The translations under genes were made by a program, and so were the position numbers. From positions 1-42,573 of the forward strand of contig MGTI01000053.1 in assembly GCA_001799365.1 (NCBI GenBank): a stretch of 42,573 nucleotides of DNA, read 5' to 3'. Shown piece after piece: positions 7,941 to 15,863 of this stretch. Numbering within the stretch: position 1 is the stretch's first letter; each line of letters starts with the position of its first letter. The notes under the pieces were generated by a model. It ran no database searches and had not been told where the DNA came from. It saw only the letters and a program-made list of their open reading frames with translations. The stretch comes from Desulfobacterales bacterium GWB2_56_26. Its GTDB lineage: Bacteria; Desulfobacterota; Desulfobulbia; Desulfobulbales; Desulfocapsaceae.

Positions 7941-10900
7941 CAGTACAGCCACACCTTGAGGATGGAAATGAGGCGATCGGTATCGACCGGTTTGGCCAGA
8001 TAATCATTGGCGCCGGCCTCGATGCATTTCGCCCGGTCGCCCTTCATCGCCTTGGCGGTGAGGGCAATTATCGGCAATTCCTTGAATTCCGGCTTCTCCC
8101 TGATCCGCCGCATGGCCTCAAGCCCATCCATCTTCGGCATCATGATATCCATCAGCACCAGGTCGATTCCCCGGTGTTTATCGAGCCGGTCGAGAGATTC
8201 GAGACCATCTCGCGCCACCACTATTTTGACTCCTTTCTCTTCGAGAAGGTTGGTCAGCGCGAAGACGTTGCGCATGTCGTCGTCGACCACGAGGACCGTC
8301 TTGTCATCGAAGACCGCCTCCTGCCGCTGGTTCATGCGGAGCTTCTCCTTGTGATGCTCGGGCAGGTTCGCCGCCACCCGGTGGAGGAAGAGGGCCGACT
8401 CGTCCAGCAGCCGCTCCGGCGACCGCACTCCTTTGATGATGATGCTCTCGGTAAACTTGCGTAGGTTCTCCTCCTCCTGGCGGGTCAGGTCGCGGCCGGT
8501 ATAGACGATGACCGGCACCCTGGCGCAGATTTCACAGCCGCGAATCTGTTCCAGGAGCTCAAAACCGGTCATATCGGTCAGCCCCAGATCGAGGATCAGG
8601 CAGTCGTACTCGCCGCTCTGCAGTTCGGCCAGGGCCTCCCGGCCGGTGCTGACCAGGGTGGTAACCACATCGCCGTTGCCCACCAGGGTCTTGATCGATT
8701 CTGCCTGGATCTTGTCATCCTCCACCACCAGCAGTCTGCTGACCGGTTTCATGATGATATTCTTGATCCTGGCAAAGGCATCCTCGACTTTTTCGATGGT
8801 CACCGGCTTGGCAAGAAAACCGACGGCCCCCTGACGCAAGGCGTCCATGGCCCGGTCCGAGGCCGACATGAAGTGTACGGGAATATGCCGCAGGCCTGGA
8901 TTTTCCTTGAGCCTGGCCATAACCTCCCAACCGTCGATGCCCGGCAGGCCGATATCCAGGATGATCGCGTCGGGCCGGTAGTAATCGGCATAATGCAGGC
9001 CGGTCTCGCCCGATTCGGCGAGAATGCATGTAAAACCGCGTTCTACGGCGAAATCGCGCATGACTCCGGCAAAATTGGCGTCGTCTTCGATAATCAGCAG
9101 GGTCTTTTCGCCCGCACCTCTCTTTTGCTCAATATCAGGGAAATTTTCCGCCGGACGCTCGCTCAGCCGAACCGCCTTTTCGCCGACAATCGATTCTTCT
9201 TCATTCACCTCAGGGGAATTATGATTTTGCTCACCGGCGGCAGGCTCACCGGCTGTCTCTTGCGGCGCCACCCTTTGCGGAAGTCCAGCGGCTTCCGCCG
9301 GCCGTTCCGGCACGATCAGGGTAAAGGTGCTGCCCTCGCCCACCTTACTCTCCAGATGGATCGTGCCGCCCAGAAGTCTGGTCAATTCCTTGGAGATAGA
9401 GAGGCCAAGACCAGTGCCGCCGTAGGTTCGGCTGGTGCTGCCATCCGCCTGCTGGAAGGCCTTGAAAATCTCCTCCTGCTGCTCCAGGGCAATGCCGATT
9501 CCGTCATCTTTCACCGCAAAGGCGATCAAATTCTTCGCCTCGCCGCGGGTGAGCGCAATTGCCGAAGACGGCCGGGAGATCGTCAGGCTCACGCCGCCCC
9601 GATGGGTGAACTTGAAGGCGTTGGTCAGAAGGTTGCGCAAGATCTGCTGAACCCGCTGCGAATCGGTCAGGATGGACGCGGGCAGCGCCGAGTCAACGTT
9701 GATATCGAAGGCCAGCCCCTTATCCTCGGCCACGTGCTTGAACATCCGCCTGACACCCTCGATCATGTCGGCCAGCCGCACCTCCTCCATGATGAGCTCG
9801 ATCTTGCCCGCTTCGACCTTCGAGAGATCGAGAATCTCGTTGATCAGGGTGAGCAGCTCCGAACCGGAGGTATGGATGGCCTTGGCCGCCTCGATCTGCT
9901 TGTCGTCCAGGTTGTTGTTCCTGTTGGTGGCCAGGACCTGGGACAGGATGAGGATGGAATTGAGCGGGGTCCGCAGTTCGTGGGACATGTTGGCCAGGAA
10001 CTCGGATTTATATTTGCTGCCCATCTCCAGTTCAGCCGCCTTCCTCTCGATCTCCTTGGTGGCCTTCACCAGCTGCGCCGTTTTCTGGCGCAGCGCCGCC
10101 TTCTGTTTTTCCAGGTTTTCCGTGCGTTCCTGCAACTCTTCGTTGGTCACCCGCAGCTCTTCCTGCTGGGCCTGCAGTTCCTTCTGCGACCGCTGCAGGG
10201 CCTCGGTCCGTTCTTCAAGTTCTTCGTTGATGACCCGCAGCTCCTCCTGCTGGGCCTGCAGTTCGGCCTCCGACTCCTTCAGCTGCTTGGTCCGGGCCTC
10301 CAGACCCTTGTTGACCACCATCAGTTCGTCCTGCTGTTCCTGGGATTGCTCATAGAGCACTTGAATGGTTTCGCGGGATTTGGCCATGTTGACGAAGATT
10401 GCCACGTTCTCCAGGTTTTCTTTAATAAAGAGTCGTTGCAGCTCCGAGAAGGGAGTGAAAGAGCCGATCAAAAAGGCCCCGACGATTTCCCGTTCGAAGA
10501 CGAGGGGCGCCACCAGGCAGTAGCGGGCCGCCTGCTGATCGACGCCGAAATTATATTCAGGCGCCCCTTCCTTGACGTGGCTGAACACGATTACCCGCTG
10601 CTCAAGGGTCGCCTGGCCCACTAGCCCTTCGCCCAGCCTGATCCTGTTGAAGTTGCCGCTCCTGTCGCTGAAGGCGTGGCTCGCCACCAGTTCCAGCGTA
10701 TCTTCCCGATAGAGATAGAAGGCCCCGAGCTGTCCGCCCATATGCCCAACGATAAAGGAGATAAACTTCGTCCCCAGCGATTTGAGATCGGTTTCTCCGC
10801 GCAACCGATCATCCAACCCTTCCTTGCCCCGCTTCAGCCAGTCGGTTTCTTTGAGCCTGCCGGCCATCTCATTGAGGGCCCGGGCCAGCACCCCCAATTC

Positions 10901-12088
10901 ATCCTTTTGCACAAGTTCGATGGTGGCATCGTAATCACCGGCAGAAATCGCCTCGGCGAATTCCACATCGGCGATGATTGGTCGCACCAGCCTTCTGGAA
11001 AAGAACCAGGCCGACAGGACAATAAAAACCGAAAGCACTGCGGTCAGCAGCATTCCCCGATAGAGCTGGTCGCGTAGCGGAGCCAGCACCTCCTGGCGAT
11101 CGATTTTCGAGATCTGGTACCATTTCAGCCCGGGAATATTCAGCCGGTCGAAAACTACCAGAACATCTTTGCCATCGCTGTCCTTATACTGGTTGTGCCC
11201 GCCATCGAAGCTTCTGGCTGTTGCAGCTCGCCAATACTGAGGGATCCGCTCCAGTTCGTAACCGACGACATAGTTGCCGCCGCCCATGGACAGCATATTG
11301 CTTCTGAATTCGAATTTCCCGGTCTGTTCGAACCAGCGGATAAGATAGGATTCGCCGGACTTGCCGAGGCCGTCGCGGGAATCCATGACGACATTGATAA
11401 AGGACGGGGTCAACTGCAGCACGATCACACTGACCATCGTACCGCCGCTGTTGTACACCGGCGTGCCGATGAACAGCGACTCCACGCCATTGCTTGGCTC
11501 GTACGGGGAGAAGTCGACGACTGCAGTCTTGCCGGAATTGACCACTTCCCGCCAGATTTCGGCGAGACTGCTCTCCTTATACCTGCCGTGGACGAGGTTG
11601 GCGCCAAGGTCCCGCTCTTCGGCAACTGTAAAGACAACCTGACCTGTCAGGGAGGAGATGATCTTCAGGTCATGATAGCCGTAGGTCTCGATATACTCGA
11701 GGTAAGACGCCTTGTACTGATCTGCGATCTGGCGATATCCGGCGGACTCGACGGAAAGAGGCAGGGTCGCTGAGGCATCGGACCCGTGCCGGTAGTTTTC
11801 CAGATCGCTTATCAACTTGCTCAATCGATCACTGCTCGAAAGCGTCTTCAAGTCGTTTTCAAATCGATTGAAAGCGTTTTCCACCTGTTTTTTCTTGAGG
11901 GATTGGATCGAAATCAGTTTGTCGAAGGATCTCTCTTCCAGCGACTGGTTGCCCAGCCTGTAGGCGAAGAAGCCGACAAAAATCAACGGCAACATGCCGA
12001 TGAGTATGAAAACGATGATAAGTTTGCCTCTGATCGGAATATCTGAGAATCGCATCCGGTATGATCTCGCAGTGGGTTTGTCTTTCAC
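7940..12088 (-). CDS. Hybrid sensor histidine kinase: Cache-like sensor, HAMP, GAF, coiled coil, HisKA-HATPase, three receivers
   Basis: 1382 residues from GTG at 12088, chosen because GGAG lies 10 nt upstream and a good promoter ends just before it. TM1 is at about 19-43; a periplasmic Cache-like sensor at 45-345; TM2 at about 346-366; HAMP follows; a GAF domain spans about 440-570. A long coiled coil at 580-690 contains 28-residue repeats. HisKA carries His703 in Met-Ser-His-Glu-Leu-Arg-Thr-Pro, and HATPase has Asp-Asp-Gly-Ile-Gly-Ile and Gly-Gly-Thr-Gly-Leu-Gly-Leu. Three receivers follow with D1045, D1167 and D1314; the second has Lys-Gly in place of the usual Lys-Pro. It shares an operon with CheR, CheB and the receiver-GGDEF protein, implying a sensory module ending in c-di-GMP. 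The ligand is unknown. Confidence 0.93.
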   Translation of the reverse strand: MKDKPTARSYRMRFSDIPIRGKLIIVFILIGMLPLIFVGFFAYRLGNQSLEERSFDKLISIQSLKKKQVENAFNRFENDLKTLSSSDRLSKLISDLENYRHGSDASATLPLSVESAGYRQIADQYKASYLEYIETYGYHDLKIISSLTGQVVFTVAEERDLGANLVHGRYKESSLAEIWREVVNSGKTAVVDFSPYEPSNGVESLFIGTPVYNSGGTMVSVIVLQLTPSFINVVMDSRDGLGKSGESYLIRWFEQTGKFEFRSNMLSMGGGNYVVGYELERIPQYWRAATARSFDGGHNQYKDSDGKDVLVVFDRLNIPGLKWYQISKIDRQEVLAPLRDQLYRGMLLTAVLSVFIVLSAWFFSRRLVRPIIADVEFAEAISAGDYDATIELVQKDELGVLARALNEMAGRLKETDWLKRGKEGLDDRLRGETDLKSLGTKFISFIVGHMGGQLGAFYLYREDTLELVASHAFSDRSGNFNRIRLGEGLVGQATLEQRVIVFSHVKEGAPEYNFGVDQQAARYCLVAPLVFEREIVGAFLIGSFTPFSELQRLFIKENLENVAIFVNMAKSRETIQVLYEQSQEQQDELMVVNKGLEARTKQLKESEAELQAQQEELRVINEELEERTEALQRSQKELQAQQEELRVTNEELQERTENLEKQKAALRQKTAQLVKATKEIERKAAELEMGSKYKSEFLANMSHELRTPLNSILILSQVLATNRNNNLDDKQIEAAKAIHTSGSELLTLINEILDLSKVEAGKIELIMEEVRLADMIEGVRRMFKHVAEDKGLAFDINVDSALPASILTDSQRVQQILRNLLTNAFKFTHRGGVSLTISRPSSAIALTRGEAKNLIAFAVKDDGIGIALEQQEEIFKAFQQADGSTSRTYGGTGLGLSISKELTRLLGGTIHLESKVGEGSTFTLIVPERPAEAAGLPQRVAPQETAGEPAAGEQNHNSPEVNEEESIVGEKAVRLSERPAENFPDIEQKRGAGEKTLLIIEDDANFAGVMRDFAVERGFTCILAESGETGLHYADYYRPDAIILDIGLPGIDGWEVMARLKENPGLRHIPVHFMSASDRAMDALRQGAVGFLAKPVTIEKVEDAFARIKNIIMKPVSRLLVVEDDKIQAESIKTLVGNGDVVTTLVSTGREALAELQSGEYDCLILDLGLTDMTGFELLEQIRGCEICARVPVIVYTGRDLTRQEEENLRKFTESIIIKGVRSPERLLDESALFLHRVAANLPEHHKEKLRMNQRQEAVFDDKTVLVVDDDMRNVFALTNLLEEKGVKIVVARDGLESLDRLDKHRGIDLVLMDIMMPKMDGLEAMRRIREKPEFKELPIIALTAKAMKGDRAKCIEAGANDYLAKPVDTDRLISILKVWLY

Positions 12089-12125
12089 CGGAAATTTTCT
12101 CCGGCCAATGTTTTGACTCGGGGGG

Positions 12126-12154
12126 ATTGTAGCAGGTCGGCGCCGAAAAGTCAG
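12126..12154 (-). promoter_or_regulatory. Candidate sigma-70 promoter of the kinase-CheR-CheB-GGDEF operon
   Basis: On the minus strand, CTGACT at 12154-12149 is followed after 17 bp by TACAAT at 12131-12126. Transcription would begin near 12119, about 30 nt before the GTG at 12088. This supports that start over in-frame codons further upstream, which would lie before the transcript. It sits just downstream of the terminator ending the SQR gene. Confidence 0.5.
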
Positions 12155-12235
12155 GTGGCAAGAACAAATTCCTTGCCCAGATAATTCTCTGGACGTTGCA
12201 GGTTCTTGGGGTGCAAAGGCTTGTCGAAAAAGCAT

Positions 12236-12270
12236 AAAAAAGGGCCGGAGCTGCAAAGCAGCTCCGGCCC
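12236..12270 (-). terminator. Intrinsic terminator after the SQR-like gene
   Basis: A perfect 13-bp stem (GGGCCGGAGCTGC at 12242-12254 against 12258-12270) closes an AAA loop (TTT on the transcribed strand). On the minus strand it is followed by six T residues (12241-12236). It begins 36 bp after the TAA at 12306, not directly after the TGA at 12540. This is independent support that the transcript and reading frame extend to 12306. Confidence 0.92.
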
Positions 12271-12305
12271 TTCAACGATGAACGGATATTCCGGTCAGCA
12301 GGATC

Positions 12306-13532
12306 TTACTTGACCCGGTGCTTTCCTTCCATCATCAGATTCGGCGGTCCTAACCAGACACCCTTCAGGAGAAGGTTGAAGTAGGCCCATTTGAACATCA
12401 GTTTTGACATGTGGTTTATTTCCGTGTCTTTCAACAGACTGAGCGGTCCCACGGCAGGGAACGGATATTTTCCGGTCAAAGGTTCTTGTGAGTAGTTGAA
12501 GTCGATAATGTAGGCTTTCCCGAAGCCTGATTCGATGAATCAGACCGCGTGGCCATCCGACCGGGCGTGCTGTTCACCCCCGGTGATGTAGGCCATGATA
12601 TTTTCGTGCAGAACATCGCCCTGGAAATGGGCAACCGCGCCCGCCTTGGAGGTCGGAACGTCGGTACCGTCGCCAAGAGCCCAAACATTATCGTAGCCTT
12701 TCGGCTGCAGGGTGTGCTTGTCGACCGGAATGTAGCCCATGGGATCGGAGATCCCCGAGTCAATCATCACCTGCGAACCGAAGTTCGGGGGGATGGAGAC
12801 GAGCATATCGTAGTTGACTTCCGTGCCGTCATAGGCGGCGATCACCTTTCTGGTGTGATCTACCGAGCCGATGGCGAAGTTGGGGGTAATCTTGATATTC
12901 TTGTCTTTGCAGGCATCGGTCAGAATGCTGGTCGCTACCGGTTTGGTAAAAGCGCCGGCCAGCGGGGTGACGAACTCGATTTCCACCTTGTCGCGGATGC
13001 CGCGCTCGTAGAAATACCAGTCGGCGAGGAAAGCGAACTCAAGGGGGGCCACCGGGCACTTGATCGGCATCTCGGCGATGTTGACGACGAGTTTGCCGCC
13101 GGTAAACTTCTTCAGGGCCTTGCCGAGTTCCTGGCAATCGTTGTAGCGATAATACCCGAAGATATCGTTGCCCCATCCTTCCGCCAGACCTTCCACCTCT
13201 TCGGGGCGGACGTCGCAGCCGGTTGACATGATGAGAACATCGTATTTAAAAATACCTTCCGTGGCGGTGGTGACTTCCTGCTTGTCCCAGTCGACATTGG
13301 TCAGTTCGGAGATGACGAAATCGATCCCCGGCTTGATGAATTCCCGGCGGCTTCTTCTGATATCCTTGGGTTTGTTGATGTCAAACGGCACGAAGAGAAA
13401 GCCCGGCTGATAATAATGGACGTTATCCTTGTCAATCAGGGTAATCGTCCAGTCATCATCGAGGTCTTTCCTCATTTTGTTTGCCATCATGGTGCCGCCG
13501 CAGCCGGCACCCAGTATGACGAGTTTTTTCAT
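12306..13532 (-). CDS. Sulfide:quinone reductase family flavoprotein with in-frame TGA (candidate selenocysteine, U331)
   Basis: 408 residues if TGA at 12540-12542 is read as an amino acid. The FAD-binding Gly-Ala-Gly-Cys-Gly-Gly is at 8-13, Ser-Thr-Gly-Cys at 103-106, and Cys159 in Lys-Cys-Pro-Val-Ala-Pro matches the conserved SQR redox cysteine. Gly-Asp-Gly-Thr near 287-290 is the second FAD motif. Frame and homology continue past the TGA without a shift through Phe-Ile-Glu-Ser-Gly-Phe-Gly-Lys and Ile-Asp-Phe-Asn-Tyr to a basic C-terminus and TAA. From my memory of the family, relatives have Cys at the TGA position (His-Ala-Asn-Cys-Phe-Ile-Glu). A SECIS-like hairpin follows. SQR enzymes oxidise sulfide to sulfane sulfur and reduce membrane quinone; this member's substrate is not proven. 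ATG at 13532 follows AGGT. DUF1641 is upstream. Alternatives are a nonsense mutation or a sequence error. Confidence 0.85.
12512..12542 (-). promoter_or_regulatory. Candidate bacterial SECIS element after in-frame UGA
   Basis: In the mRNA, UGA (12542-12540) is followed by 11 nt and then the stem-loop AGGCUU-CGGGA-AAGCCU (12528-12512): six perfect pairs and a 5-nt loop with G at position two. The loop starts 17 nt after the UGA, within the 16-37 nt range described for bacterial SECIS elements, which favour a G among the first two loop bases. SelB would bind here. There is no selA, selB, selC or selD in the window. Confidence 0.6.
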
Positions 13533-13608
13533 AATACCTGTGTTCTCCTTTTCTGTCTTGGCCTGCAAGCCAGCCGTGCGGGCAGCTCTTCGGCCGTTGA
13601 TATGCCAG

Positions 13609-14568
13609 TTACGCGAGCGCTTCCCGTTGCTGTTGTTTGTCCTTCTGATATGCCTGCAGGCAACTGCCGACCGCCTGCAGCATCATGAAGAAGAATCCGA
13701 AGGCCTCCTGGACCTTGGGATCGTTCACCATCTTGATCATGCCTAAGGGGCCGATCGGTTTGACCTTGCTGAAATCCAGGCCGCTTATCACCTTACAGAT
13801 TTCCTCGATTTGGCTTTCATTGCAATCCAGCCGTTTCATGAAGGTGATCATCGTTCCGGCCAACTTGATCAGGCCGCTGCCCTGCTGCAGCCCATCGAGC
13901 CAGATGTTCATGCCGTTGAGAACATCGGTCTCTTTCATCAACACCCCGACTTCCTTGACGAACTCGGTCATCGGCTGCACCATGTTGAGCAGATCGCTCA
14001 GGGTATGGACGTTGATGAGGACGGTATGCAGGAGATCGCCCAGCTTTTCCGCCTGGAATTCCCCCTCATGCAGGGAGTTGAGGAATCGCAACATGCGGGG
14101 GTACATAAGCTGCAGAATGGGCACCATCTCGTCGCGCAGTTCGACCCCTGCCCGAAGCATGTCCAGTCCCTCCCCCATCGCATCGAGGTTGGTGAGGGCC
14201 TTGCGCAGCAGGATGGTCAGTTCGTCGACGTGAAACTCCCCTTCCAGGTCGGCAAAAAACTGTATCGATTTGGGATACGTCTGCTTGAGGATGGGCTCCA
14301 TGTCGCGGGTCAGCTCGACGCCGGCCTTCATGACACCGACGACCTCGTTTATCTCTTCGAGGCTGGTCAACAGGGTTTTGGCCACATGGATAAACTTCTC
14401 ATTGGAGTACCCGCCCTCGATGTCTTGAAAAAAACCGGTCAACCCGGGCTGGGCCTGTTTGAGAATCGGTTCCAGTTCCTGTTTCAGTTCCTGAAACACG
14501 TCCGACTTCAATGATCTGACTTCATCCGAGAGCCGGTCCAGCTTCTCCAGAATCAACGCTTCATTCAT
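13609..14568 (-). CDS. DUF1641 family protein with three 58-residue tandem repeats
   Basis: 319 residues, helical, with no membrane segment. The C-terminal part (about 210-305) has the DUF1641 look: Gly-Leu-Ile-Lys-Leu-Ala-Gly, then Pro-Ile-Gly-Pro-Leu-Gly-Met and Asp-Pro-Lys-Val-Gln-Glu-Ala-Phe-Gly-Phe. Before it are three tandem units at about 32-89, 90-147 and 148-206, each starting with (L/M)(E/V)PIL and sharing Tyr/Gln-Pro at 9-10, an acidic turn near 20 and Ala-Gly-Val-Glu-Leu near the end of the first two. ATG at 14568 has a GAGAG ribosome site. It is 76 bp upstream of the SQR-like gene, and DUF1641 proteins are recurrent SQR neighbours, so a role in assembling or anchoring that flavoprotein is plausible but unproven. 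Confidence 0.82.
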   Translation of the reverse strand: MNEALILEKLDRLSDEVRSLKSDVFQELKQELEPILKQAQPGLTGFFQDIEGGYSNEKFIHVAKTLLTSLEEINEVVGVMKAGVELTRDMEPILKQTYPKSIQFFADLEGEFHVDELTILLRKALTNLDAMGEGLDMLRAGVELRDEMVPILQLMYPRMLRFLNSLHEGEFQAEKLGDLLHTVLINVHTLSDLLNMVQPMTEFVKEVGVLMKETDVLNGMNIWLDGLQQGSGLIKLAGTMITFMKRLDCNESQIEEICKVISGLDFSKVKPIGPLGMIKMVNDPKVQEAFGFFFMMLQAVGSCLQAYQKDKQQQREALA

Positions 14569-15266
14569 TTTATTCTCTCGCTCATTAGATTCACCCGTTA
14601 CGCTTTTCGTGCAACGGTATCCCATTCGACAGGGACGGCTTTCCGATTCCGGCCCATGTCGTTCTGTATGCTTTATTCAGGGAGGGGTGTTTGGTCAGTT
14701 CGGGATCCGCTCCTCCAGCTGCCACACCTAAGAAATAATCAGATGCCCTGTTTGCACTTTTCGAACAAACTCATTTTTTCTTGTCTCTTACTGTGTGGTA
14801 TTGCACTATGTAGTACCATACTGCGTAAAAAATGAAAAGCCGGAAGACGATCCTCCTAGCAACTTTTACTCGGAGTTTTTCCTTAATCCCGTAAAGGTGG
14901 GTGGTTAAGAAGCCAGCAAATGGATCTCATTGCCGGTTAACAGCTGTTTCGGAAGTCCGGGCAAACGTACCCGGCGTCAATCGGAGAGAGAAGACCTGAT
15001 AGCAACCATTACCAGAACAAATATTCAACCTGCACTTCATGCATAATTTGCATTACAAATGTTGGTTCAATCTTTGATATCATGGGGGGAGCTTACGGAA
15101 AACAAGAAGCTGCCGCAAGAAAGGGGGAAGGAAAAAGGGGGCGCATTCCGGGAGGCCTGTATCAGGACTGCAGGGAAGAATGCGGACAAACATCCGTCAC
15201 AGCCAAGAAGAGGGATACAACCTCTCACTGTTGCCCTCCCTCATCTGATATGCCTTGAGCTCGCTC
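14569..15266. other. 698-bp region with no convincing gene
   Basis: It lies upstream of the DUF1641-SQR operon and downstream of the small unknown gene, both on the minus strand. No frame here has normal codon use or a recognisable product. An AT-rich stretch at about 14760-14840 contains TGGTA...TACCA half-sites and could hold the operon promoter and an operator. A small CCGGG...CCCGG hairpin lies near 14957-14977, and another AT-rich block near 15030-15060. I see no tRNA, riboswitch or repeat array. Confidence 0.5.
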
Positions 15267-15692
15267 TCAGGTTGCTGCCGCTGATGCCGCCTCGCGCAAC
15301 CTGGCGATCAGATAGCCGATCAGATCGTCATCGTATTCATTCATATCGAAACAGTATCCGTCGGCACCCGCCAGGCCGCCTGGGATGCATTCCCCCCTGC
15401 CCTCCGGGTCGGTAATCATATCTTCATAGAAGCAGACCGACAGCCACCTGGCCGAGGGATTATCGTCGATCACATCGATCATGGCAAAGAGATCACGCCC
15501 GACCTGATGTCGATGTTTTGGCCGCAGAGAATAACTGACCCCCGGCCGGCCGACAAATTGTAGACTGACGTCGGCCATTGCCGCAACCTCGGCGCAAAGG
15601 AGCGAAAAAGCCCGCCGCATGGAGTTCCCGTCTTCCCTCCAACCCGCCAGAAAAGCATCTACATCCTCACAACTTCTTAAGTCTTCATTCAT
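15267..15692 (-). CDS. Small conserved-looking hypothetical protein
   Basis: 141 residues from ATG at 15692, chosen because AGGA lies 8 nt upstream. It is acidic and mixed alpha/beta, with no signal peptide or membrane segment. Visible features are Gly-Arg-Pro-Gly-Val-Ser-Tyr-Ser-Leu-Arg, then Phe-Ala-Met-Ile-Asp-Val-Ile-Asp-Asp, Trp-Leu-Ser-Val-Cys-Phe-Tyr-Glu-Asp, and a tail with Gly-Tyr-Cys-Phe-Asp-Met-Asn-Glu-Tyr-Asp-Asp-Asp. I recognise no named domain. Codon use and the ribosome site support a real gene. It is divergent from yaaA, 171 bp away, so the two may share a control region. No function is proposed. Confidence 0.7.
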   Translation of the reverse strand: MNEDLRSCEDVDAFLAGWREDGNSMRRAFSLLCAEVAAMADVSLQFVGRPGVSYSLRPKHRHQVGRDLFAMIDVIDDNPSARWLSVCFYEDMITDPEGRGECIPGGLAGADGYCFDMNEYDDDLIGYLIARLREAASAAAT

Positions 15693-15863
15693 GGTCTCGT
15701 CCTTCCTCGCATGCACCAACCTTTATTTGCCAAGCCTCTAAAAATAATATATTTTGCAAGTACCCGCGGAGAGACCGGCGCCGTGACAGCGCCGGCCGGT
15801 TGCCGAGGATACGTTCAATGAACTGAAGTCACGCTTCCCCCTTGCGGGGGGTTAGGAGAATGC

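Noticed and set aside
8873-10624. Long open frame on the plus strand opposite the hybrid kinase
   Set aside because: It is antisense to clear kinase, coiled-coil and receiver motifs. Its Leu/Gly/Gln-rich composition is the mirror of GC-rich codons, and there is no domain or ribosome site.
12540-12542. The TGA as the true end of the SQR-like gene, or as a frameshift
   Set aside because: The same frame continues with 77 codons of family-like sequence and no shift is needed. The terminator follows the later TAA. A sequence error remains possible and is noted.
14820-14925. Possible riboswitch (c-di-GMP or other) upstream of DUF1641
   Set aside because: No conserved core of a known riboswitch class could be matched, only weak stems.
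15059-15415. 118-codon frame in the gap before the small unknown gene
   Set aside because: Arg/Pro/His-rich with abnormal codon use, overlapping the 3' end of a better-supported gene; looks like chance.
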